NCBI GenBank assembly: GCA_963169105.1 | Contig: OY720641.1 | Coordinates: forward strand, 77,389,496-77,453,495 | Source: Ceriagrion tenellum | Lineage: Eukaryota > Arthropoda > Insecta > Odonata > Coenagrionidae | Reading direction: 5' to 3' | Length of the DNA: 64,000 bases | Part shown: piece after piece, positions 55,747 to 64,000 of the stretch | Layout: each line of letters opens with the position of its first letter | Numbering within the stretch: the stretch's first letter is position 1 | The notes under the pieces: generated by a model | The model's database searches: none | What the model saw: only the letters and a program-made list of their open reading frames with translations | Told to the model about the DNA's origin: nothing | Translations under genes and position numbers: made by a program

Positions 55747-55779
55747 AACTGGGACTCTTTGTAGTAAAGAGTCCCAGTT
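55747..55779. repeat. 14-bp perfect hairpin, 5-base loop
   Basis: AACTGGGACTCTTT, loop GTAGT, AAAGAGTCCCAGTT. It lies about 60 bases left of MITE C copy 2. It has no T-run after it that would mark a polymerase III end. Confidence 0.85.
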
Positions 55780-55840
55780 AGCCCAGAGTCAGAGTTAGCA
55801 CTTCTCTTCTTCGTTCGTAGCCTATCCACGTTTTCTAATA

Positions 55841-56299
55841 GCCAGTTGCAAGAACATTTTATAATTGAATCAGTAGTTGTGATATCCATGAAGTTAGAGA
55901 TCTCATAAAAATATTCGTGTTGCAGGAGCGCATATAATAGTTACATAACTTATTTGCCAATAGTTAATAGCTTTGCATATTTGATCTGATCTTCCGCCGC
56001 CAGTTAAAATTAACGAAAGTTTATCCGATGAATAATTGCTAATGCACATAATAATTCGTCAGTAAGAGTAAAAATACTGGTCATTTGTATCAAAACAACT
56101 CTTTTATCTAGTAAATAAGTCCCCAAGTGGTTCATTGCGCATCCGCCATCTTGGCTACTTATTGAACTCATAACTCCACCCCATAAGTTATGAAACCATT
56201 AAATTTATGGAATGTTTCTTCAACACTTATTGAATGGTTGCCGCGGCTTATGGGTCCCATTAGTTTATAGAATAAGTATGTGTCGCTCCTGCTACTGGC
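55841..56299. mobile_element. MITE family C, copy 2
   Basis: Starts GCCAGTTGCAAGAAC, ends TGCTACTGGC. The body aligns throughout with 27813-28298. It is non-coding and more diverged at the right terminus. Confidence 0.7.
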
Positions 56300-56530
56300 C
56301 ATAAGTGTCGCTAATCTGCGCAGTTGCTGGTTACCTCTCCAATCACCTTAACTACCAAACTGTATGTTTTCAATGTCGTAGTTTTGATTTATTAGGGTGA
56401 AGCAAAGGATTTCTGCGCCTTGAACCGCGGTTAAATTTGTTTTTGGAAGTTCGCGCCGTTAGAGTAAATTATTTCCATGAATAGCATCCGACGCAAATTG
56501 TACTCGAAAGGTTATCATTAGTTATTTTTC

Positions 56531-56548
56531 CTCTCTCTCTCTCTCTCT
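56531..56548. repeat. (CT)n microsatellite
   Basis: Nine CT repeats. A similar tract is at 62629-62644. Confidence 0.85.
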
Positions 56549-57589
56549 GATATGCTTGCCCTCACAAACACTCGCGTGTTGAAAAATTAATGTGAACGAT
56601 ATTTCCAATTAAAATTGGGTTCTTTTTTTGGAAACAGAAAGCTGGTTGATGGAAAAGTGGTACCGATGCGGAAACTAAATTATTCAAATTATGTGATGTT
56701 TTTAGTGGCCGTTATTAATTATAAGAAGACAGATTGGAAGCTACAAAACCTACAGAACTAGGTGCGGATGTTGTTTTAAAAACGTGTTTGCAAGATAAAT
56801 ATTTTGTTGCATTTCGATAAAATATAACGAAATAAAATTCGACTTTGATGTTACCACCAGCTGCTTGTGTATGAATGTAGTTTGCTGATTTGTCAGACAT
56901 TAATTGGATAGGTGGACATTTTAGGAATAAAAAATCTACGTCCTAGCTACGAGGAGATATTAGTCATATTTTAGTAAATATTTATCCTGTAAATACTTAG
57001 GAGAGCTTGGGTATTGGATTCATCTTGTACAATTTTATTCAAATTGACGAGGTCAAAAGATGCGAAGAATTTAAAATTGAGATAAATTTGGGAAATGAAT
57101 TGGTATTTTATGCAGTTTGCTTGAGAGAATGGTTTCCACGGTCGAATAAGTTATATAGGAGGGACTCTCAATGGACCTTTTATATTTTTTTGTTAAAGTA
57201 CTCATGATGACAATTTTATTTCGCCTGGAATTGAATTCACATTTGTTGAACGGTAAATCTCTCTCTCCGGTGAAAATGCTGAAATTTCAAATATATGCTC
57301 GTACATTCTAGAGGTTTTATTGTATCAACATTTAATCCCGGATTTTGATTGTTGCCGATGCCATTTACGCTCCTCAAAGAGAAAATGAAACACTTGCACG
57401 TTTTTTCCCTGGTAGCTCTGTTTCGTGACGGTACTAATTTTCTCGTGATTTTTCTCCAAGTTTCTTTGCGGTTTCTTTGATTTGCCTACGCCTTTCAGCC
57501 ATGGCATTAGATACCTTGAGTCTCCTGCTACTCCCCTGTCCTTCCATTCTACATTCACGAAAGTTAAACATTATAATGATATGAAACGT
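56549..57589. other. Intergenic, nothing recognisable
   Basis: AT-rich, short frames only. Confidence 0.45.
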
Positions 57590-57774
57590 ATTGAATTAAT
57601 AATGACAATACCAACTATGTTTCAATCCACAAATTTATTCATTGGTGAGACTATTTTCAACGCTACTGTCATCATTAGGTACCAGATGGTGACACAGTAG
57701 TGTTGAAACTAGTTGCACCAATGAATAAATTTGTGGATTGAAACTTAGTCGGCATTGTCAGTATCAATTCAATT
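57590..57774. repeat. Foldback element with hammerhead-like centre
   Basis: The left arm (ATTGAATTAATAATGACAAT from 57590) mirrors ATTGTCAGTATCAATTCAAT ending at 57774. The arms of about 80 bases (GTTTCAATCCACAAATTTAT against ATAAATTTGTGGATTGAAAC) are close to perfect. The centre 57669-57690 lies in the 5' part of a hammerhead-like motif. Confidence 0.85.
57678..57719 (+). ncRNA. Degenerate hammerhead-like motif
   Basis: GGTAC, CAGATGG (for CTGATGA), TG, helix II ACAC/GTGT, GAA (57705-57707), helix III ACT/AGT, T, then GCACC pairing with GGTAC with one mismatch. All three helices can form, but two or three invariant bases are changed. Confidence 0.35.
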
Positions 57775-58212
57775 ATGGACCTCCACAAGGTTACGCCTGA
57801 AAGGATTGAGATCATGGAACGTCTTATTTCGCGTGTATGGTAAATCTGTTCTTACAGAATCGAGCTATTCCAAAATAAATGCCGAGTGCCATAAGGCTAC
57901 GTATTAAGGTGGCATTAAATTGCCAAGAAACCAAGTCGGTACTTACTTTTTTTCACTTTTATGTGCACTCATAACTATTAAGTATGCGTATGCAAAGTAA
58001 CACGCGAATCTGTACGTAAACGAAAATCTTTAAGACGACCTTACGCGTCTCTTCCAACACATTCTCCCCTGACTTTCTCGGTCCATCCCTTCCTCCCACT
58101 TGCCGTTGTTTATCTGCCACACACCCTTGGCGTAGCTAGGGGGTATGTTATGTTGCTGTATCCGTTTATTTATTCGACTGTGATCGTCACCGTACGAGTA
58201 GATATTTTAATG
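57775..58212. other. Intergenic with a LINE-tail-like piece
   Basis: CATAAGGCTACGTATTAA near 57890 recurs near 60729. CTGCCACACACCCTTG at 58115 followed by GGGTATGT resembles the terminal segment of several LINEs here. Otherwise nothing. Confidence 0.4.
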
Positions 58213-58722
58213 ACGTAAGAAATGTATTTTAACATTGTCGGCTCAGTGAAAGTATTGTTATGATTTGGGTTTACGGTGAGTAATTCGAAATTTAGGCGAA
58301 AACCACGTGTAAATACGTGTGTTTTATTCGGCATGGTACCTTGGTATTTAATAGGAACCTTTATAATAATAATATCATCATCTATTACAGTTTCCAGCCA
58401 CTGGCAGGGTCTTCTTTGTATGCAATCTTTTCCACTTTTGTCTGTCCTCTCACCATTTATTTTCTCTCACTGCTTTCCAATCCTCCCACCCGTTTCTCTC
58501 TTCCACGCCTTTCAACCATCTATCCCATGGTCTTCCTCGAGGCCGTGTCCCTTGAATTTCCATTTCATGTATCTTCCTTGGAATTCTGTCAGTTTCCTTT
58601 ATTCTTTCTCAGTCAGTTCTCTTTATTTCCCCGAACCATTTCAGCGTATATGTCCCTATCCTTCCCGGAAGTGGTTCATCTGGACAATATCCCTTATTCT
58701 ATCATTCCTTTTTCTGTCCATT
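58213..58722 (-). mobile_element. LINE family B, copy B2 (3' end, inverted)
   Basis: Reverse complement of B1. From 58213, AAGAAATGTATTTTAACATT and onward equals the B1 3' untranslated region in reverse. The coding tail of the reverse transcriptase follows, up to RIRDIVQ near 58715. The plus-strand open frames over it are antisense. B1 and B2 are about 9 kb apart, inverted and very similar in their last ~180 bases. Confidence 0.75.
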
Positions 58723-59004
58723 ATAATGATATGAAAGGTATATTATTATTATTATGATTAAACAGTTACAAGTAGGCCATTGGCCTGGTGGTAAAATAAA
58801 AACAGCCAAGTAAAAAAATAGACTTATACTTCTTTAACCTATTTTTAAAAATAATTCATTAATTATTTTTTGGGAAGGGCTCAAATAGTTTTGCTGGTAG
58901 GTCGTTCCCGTCCCGTATGGTCCTATTCAAGGAGAACTGTTTTACATCTGTCCTTCGTGATCGTCACTTTATCTTAAACTGCTGATCATTTTTCCCCACA
59001 AAGC

Positions 59005-60640
59005 TTCACGCTTCCCCACGCTTGTATACGAAGCACATCCGGCCAGTGGCTGGAAAATGTTATAGACGATGATATTATTATAATGGTTCCTATCATCGTT
59101 CCGTTGTACAAAGGGAAGGGAGGAAAGACCGAATGTAATAATAATCGGGCCATTAGTTTATTGAGTATCCCGGGAAAGGTGTTCAGTAAAATATTAATCG
59201 AAAGAGTGAGGAATATTACTTCCGACAATATGGGGTGTCCAGTGTGGGTATATGCCTGGGAGAGGATTTAGTGACCATCTTTTTGCACTTCAGCAAGTGA
59301 TAGAAAAATGTATGAGTGTCGGAAAGAAAGTGTACTGTGCGTTTGTCGATTTAGAGAAGGCATATGACAGAGTAAATAGAAAGAAGTTGTGGAAGGTTTT
59401 GAGAGACTATGGAGTGAATGGGCAGTTATTGAAGTCTATGATGGAGATGTATGACAATAGTAAGGCAAGTGTAAGAGTTAACGGGGTTCTGAGCGATTGG
59501 TTTGTAATAAATCTGGGTGTAAAGCAAGGATGCGTAATGTCTCCATGGCTTTTTAATGTATTTATGGATAAATGTGTTAGAGACGCATTTAGTGAAAACG
59601 ACGGTGTTTTGATTAAAAATGTAAACGTGCGAGTTCTTCTATATGCGGATGATGCTGTTTTGATCTCAGACAGTCAACAGGGATTACAGAAGCTCCTAGA
59701 TATGTTTTGTGAATCAACGGAGAGAATGGAATTGAAGGTAAATGCGTGCAAGATTAAAGTAGTATTTTTTTATAAGGAGAATGGGGAGAATAACTGTATG
59801 ATGAGGGCGAATGGTGAAGTAACTGAACAGGTGGATGATTTTGTGTACTTAGGTAAGATGTATGCGAAAGATGGAAGAATAGATGAGGAGATAAAGAGAC
59901 GTGCGAATGCTGGAAGGAAAGTGGTAGGTAGCATGTGGAGCAGATCAAGGAATGAGTGCCTGTCTAAGGAAGCGAAAATCGCCGTGTACAAAAGTGTACT
60001 TCTCCCCACTTCGTTGTATGGTAGTGAAACATGGGTATGTCAGGATAGACATAAGAGTAGGCTAAACGCCGTGGGTATGAGTTATCTGAGGAGTATTTGC
60101 GGCAAGAGTAGGATGGATAGGGTCAGGAATGAGTGGGTCATGAATGAATGTGGGTTAAATGCCCCAGTAATGGACGTGAATGAAAGGAGTTTGCTTCGTT
60201 GGTTTGGCCATGTTGAGAGAATGGATGAGAGTCGAATAACGAAATAGATAACATGAGAGTAGAATGAATGGTGTGAGAGGTAGAGGTAGGCCGAGAAAGT
60301 TGTGGTTGAATGTGGTTGAGGAAATTCTTAGGAGGAGGAATATTATAAGTCTTAAAAACAGGAGGGCGTGTATGAAGCAGTGTATGGGGGTAAATGAGGC
60401 AAAAGAGGTTTCCAAGGACAGGTCAGTATGGAGGAAATTATTGAAGCAGAGTTAGGTGTACAATAATGTATTAATGAGTGAAACATTTTGACTGTGCCTA
60501 CCCCGGAAGGGATCGGCGTGATGGGTATGTACTGTTCCTATTAAATATCGAGGTTTCTTACCGTCTATAATCACGTCTTTATGTGCGGTTGTCGCTTACT
60601 TTTCGGATTTCGCGCTTCGCTTTAATATGTCCTTCCCAAA
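59005..60640 (+). mobile_element. LINE family B, copy B4, split by a family R insertion
   Basis: The left piece 59005-59093 (GGCCAGTGGCTGGAAAATG, then the GATGATATTATTATAATGG block) and right piece 60534-60640 (TCCTATTAAATATCGAGG, then the CGCTTACTTTTCGGATT region) together make one family B 3' end. The insertion at 59094-60533 separates them. Confidence 0.75.
59094..60533 (+). mobile_element. RTE-like LINE family R, longest copy, reverse-transcriptase pseudogene
   Basis: Best-preserved reverse transcriptase in the window. First frame (to about 59255): VPLYKGKGGKTECNNN, AISLLSIPGKVFSKILIERV. After one frameshift, 59252-60247: GRGFSDHLFALQQVIEK, FVDLEKAYDRV, GVKQGCVMSPWLFNVFMD, LLYADDAVLISD, SETWVCQDR, LRWFGHVERM, then a stop at 60245. 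A last frame, 60264-60455, gives GRGRPRKLWLNVVEE and CMKQCMGVNEAK. Both catalytic blocks (the FVDLEKAYDRV Asp and YADD) are intact. The endonuclease domain and N-terminal part are missing. GTTCCTAT flanks the insert at 59086-59093 and 60534-60541. The polymerase style suggests the RTE group. Confidence 0.88.
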
Positions 60641-63419
60641 TTCACCCCATGCTTTTTTTCTTTATCTTCGTGTTAACAAGAAAATCTGTACACATGTCTC
60701 GAATTATTTCGAAATACGCGACAACTGCCATAAGGCTACGTATTAAAATTGAATAAAATTTCCATTAAGTACTAGTTTCTCGCTAATCTTAATGTTAACG
60801 AAAATCAATCCAACTACTTTATTTCCTTCCTTTTTAATCACATATATTTAACTTCACTTGTGTGTCAAGGTCAAATTTTCTAATTAATTTTTGACTACCT
60901 TCCTGAGTAGCTAGAGATCTGAAATTGCGCACATAGGTTCATTTCCTGTGTCAATACAATATTCAGTCATAAAAAAGTCGAAAATAAAATGAATATTAAG
61001 GAAATATGTTTTTTTTAATAGATTTTTTAATCCTGTAGTGTATGCAATATTTTAAACTTGTGTGTCAACCCGGCGGGGTAAAATAAAGCTATTTTTTTGT
61101 TAAATATTTTTTTATATTACGACTGAAGTCTGAGTAGCCTGCCACACACCCTTGCCGCAAGGCGGGTATGTAGCTGATTTGGGAAGGAGACCAAAAAAAA
61201 AAATTCTACCGACTTGTAAAGAGAAAAATCAATCAACTTTTGTATAATGTAGATAGACTGGATGGGAAGTGCGAGTTATTTAAAACGTCTGCGAGACTGT
61301 GAGCGAGTGCAAGGGGATGGAGGTAATCGGAATTGTTCGTTTCCGCTCGTCCTCTTTAACTTTCACGCCGAGGGAACGGCTAGAGGCAGGCGAGAATGGC
61401 TGGGAGTGAAAGCAGAAATTAAGCCGTTTTATCCGGCATCCCGTCGTATATCTGCGAGTGATGGGGCTCACAGTCAGCCGTATCTGCTCTAGGGGTTGCT
61501 CCTAAACCTAAACTCCCCATCCTCCTCTTCGCCCTTCGCGATAAACTCTCGTGTTGTTGCCTAGTGGTAGAAGAACGCGAGGGATGTTCAGTGCCACCTG
61601 TATAATAATCTACTCGACCCGCTTTTCGTTGTTTTACGTGATTATCTGGTGGAAGTACCCTCTAAACGAAATAGTTTTACCCTCTCTACTTGTCCCACCA
61701 GTATAGGGAGAACACCTGGACTGGGAAGCGACTTCGTGCGAAGGATTTAAACGAGGAGAGTTTCGTGGAGATACATATTCATTTATTGTGAATAGCGCGT
61801 GTATGTCCATATTAAATGGAATCTCCGTATTGCGCGTGCGTTTAAACGCTGTCCGTCATTTAAAATATGATGAATACGCACTTTAAAATATTTCTGACGT
61901 CCATTATCGAGTAAGTGTTACCACATAGTATACTCTATGGTGTTACCCATATAGCTTACGTTGTAAATTCCAATTGTAAAATGCGTTATTGAGTACGGCT
62001 TTCAAATAGCGTGTGCCTTTTTTTAGACATGCTCTTATTTTGTTTTTGTACATTTTTCCTTTGGTGGACTACGCCGATCATCGTTTGAAATCTTATCATC
62101 AAATTCATGCAGATGTCTGATCTAATTAATTTATATCGTTTGATATACAAAAATAACATTTATTTGTACTAAATGGCTAAAACTAATTCATTGTGCGTTG
62201 GTATATTTCCTTTAAACGATAGTGTTAGACTTACGCATTGATTTGACTGTAATGTAAATAGGCTTGTATGTGTAAATATATTGTTGGTATGATCTTTATG
62301 CTGTAGGATGATAAATTACCTCTATGCACATTATATTCACATCCAGTTGCACTTGAGAATTTCGATTGATGCACATACTTCCTGCACAATATTTCCCCTC
62401 CCATCTGTTTTTCCCCTTTTCGCCTTGCGAAGGGAATGCTTATTTTTATTGATATTGATTTTCGACGCCTCCGATGTTCGGATTTATATCCTCGACATGA
62501 GTACGTGTTTTGATTAGATATCGGATGATGGCGCTTTCCGTTCAAAAACTCGACGTATGGTGTTCCATGAAGATTAAGGATGATGTGGATGGATGAATAA
62601 TGTCACGCCGAAAGACTTTCTTTTGTTTTATCTCTCTCTCTCTCAGCCGTCCTAGTAAGCGAGAGTACAATGCCTTTTTCCGAGCTTGAGAAATTTTTGC
62701 CGCCGGTGAAATGTTATGTCGTGGCCTGACGGCGCTAGCAAAAAGGATTTGACGGGCTGCGGGATTCATTCTCGAGGGCATTGGCTCCGGATTTTTGAGA
62801 GGATTCGCCGCGTGCTACGGCACTCAGGGTGATTTGAATGGAGTTTTTCATTAACGATACCCAAAATAAATGTTGCATATTCGGTGGCTCTGCGGGTTTG
62901 TTTAATACTAAGTAAACAATGAGGAAAGTATGTTAAGAGAGACTCGCATTTTAATGAAGAAAGAAAATTTAAGCTTGATTTTGATCCTTATTTGGCATGG
63001 ACTCTGTCTCTAAGCAATTTTATTGCTATTGGGAAATCACAAGAAACCTCTCGAGGGGATTTGTAACAATCACAAATGGTATTTGATAGAAAGAAGTTGG
63101 TCATCCTGATCGTGGCGGAATATTTTTCTCATATGTGCGTAAGATCCATGGACGAAGGTTTGCCGCACCTTGAAGGTGGCTGTAGCGCGAATCTTGAGTC
63201 ATTGGGTGTACATTGTTAGAACTTTTCTAGTTACTTGAAGAAAAATCCATGGACCACACTTCACTTAAGTAGATCAATTTGTACGTTGGAAATAACCATA
63301 CATGTTGTAATCTAATTGATGCATAAATGATATTTCAAAATGTTTGTCTCAATTTAAAGCATTGTTATGTGATGTAATGTGAATATAATGTGAATGTAAT
63401 GAAAAATTGATATAATACA
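60641..63419. other. Intergenic, no supported gene
   Basis: GCCACACACCCTTGCCG with GGGTATGTAG at 61141-61172 is a LINE-tail-like relic. 61260-61560 and 62640-62800 are richer in CpG. Minor (CT)n at 62629-62644. Frames at 62231-62781 show no domain. Confidence 0.45.
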
Positions 63420-63864
63420 AAGAAAAGCTGCACGTTTCATTAAAAACTGCTGCGAGCGAATATATAGTGTTTCACAGCTTTTTAGATGGATTAAGGGGGG
63501 AGCCCCTAGAGACTACACGCCAGGCTTAGCTTGTTGAGAAATTTAGAACTGGTAGCTCAACTGAACTGGAACTCAGAGCGACACAGAAAATATTATCATG
63601 ACGCCTCACTTCATCTCTAGGTCTGACAGAAGCGATAAAATAAGAGAGACACATTGCCGAACTGATAGGTACAAAAACTCGTTCTTTCCACGCACAACAA
63701 GCGACCACAGTAAAAACTGAGCTCCACTAAATACACTCCCATTATACATGTCACCATTACACCTCCCAAAACGTAATCCCTTGTATCTTTACGCGGCTGG
63801 CGTCCTAACTTCCCCTGCCACATGCCCATGCGGCGGCTCACAGGGTAGTGTGTAGATGTAGACT
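63420..63864 (+). mobile_element. LINE family D, 3'-end copy 3 (longest)
   Basis: A plus frame starts KAARFIKNCCERIYSVSQLF, the conserved start of the C-terminal segment of CR1/Jockey-like reverse transcriptases. It continues through decayed sequence (LGLTEAIK, KTRSFHAQQ in shifted frames) to the AGGGTAGTGTGTAGATGTAG tail ending at about 63863. It identifies the family for the shorter copies at 4.9, 17.5 and 42.0 kb. Several stops and shifts. Confidence 0.7.
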
Positions 63865-63865
63865 T

Positions 63866-64000
63866 GAGTTTACGGCGAGGAACGCGAAATTCAAGCGGAA
63901 ACCGTTACTGAATACGTGTTTTTTATTACCTTGGATTGGTATTTTGATATTTAGTGAGAACTATTATAATGATATGAAAGGTATGTTTTCGCGTTTAGGA
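63866..64000 (-). mobile_element. LINE family B, copy B5 (partial, runs off the window)
   Basis: GAGTTTACGGCGAGGAACGC onward matches the 3' untranslated region of B2 in the same (inverted) orientation, ending in TATTATAATGATATGAAAGG. It begins directly after the family D tail. Confidence 0.6.

Noticed and set aside
58276..58757. Long plus-strand open frames of 146-152 residues
   Set aside because: They are antisense to the C-terminal region of LINE family B. The same antisense frames occur over the inverted copy at 49 kb.

Overview
The window looks like AT-rich nuclear DNA from an animal, most likely an arthropod. It has no operons, no recognisable intact host gene, no rRNA or tRNA gene, and is dense with decayed transposable elements of eukaryotic type: several non-LTR retrotransposons, a mariner, piggyBac-like and other MITEs, Penelope-like elements and tRNA-derived SINE-like pieces. 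The species cannot be fixed from sequence alone.

Region by region. 0-9 kb: a Penelope-type GIY-YIG fragment (0.93-1.16 kb), LINE 3' remnants (3.5 and 4.9-5.3 kb) and a 5'-truncated LINE with 14-bp target duplications (7.8-8.7 kb). 10-14 kb: a three-level nest. A LINE (11.0-11.7 kb) sits inside a 3.3-kb terminal-inverted-repeat transposon (10.14-13.46 kb) that carries a decayed ~560-codon gene of an uncharacterised multi-copy family, and that transposon sits inside a MITE (10.02-14.01 kb). 21-26 kb: a truncated mariner flanked by inverted repeats, a LINE whose reverse-transcriptase motif is YADG, and two foldback loci carrying hammerhead-ribozyme-like cores. 27-37 kb: a MITE, a CpG-rich promoter-like block at 29.7-31.7 kb (the best candidate for a host gene start) and a large foldback at 35.2-35.8 kb. 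38-50 kb: repeated copies of the same LINE and MITE families, including two MITEs abutting head-to-head with a composite insertion in one of them. 50-64 kb: more LINE fragments, a 309-bp piggyBac-like MITE, another foldback with a ribozyme-like core, and the best-preserved reverse transcriptase (59.1-60.5 kb), inserted into the 3' tail of another LINE.

Two themes stand out. First, the 10.1-13.5 kb unit joins an uncharacterised protein family (paired CxxC motifs, then Asp, Asp and Glu-rich blocks) to long degenerate inverted repeats with CACAGG ends and a 3-bp TAA duplication. This suggests the family is a DDE-type transposase of an unassigned DNA transposon group. Second, CTGANGA...GAA hammerhead cores recur at several places, often in inverted pairs and once downstream of a Penelope GIY-YIG remnant, matching the known presence of hammerhead ribozymes in Penelope-like elements. 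All element genes here are broken, so the window is mainly a record of past transposition.
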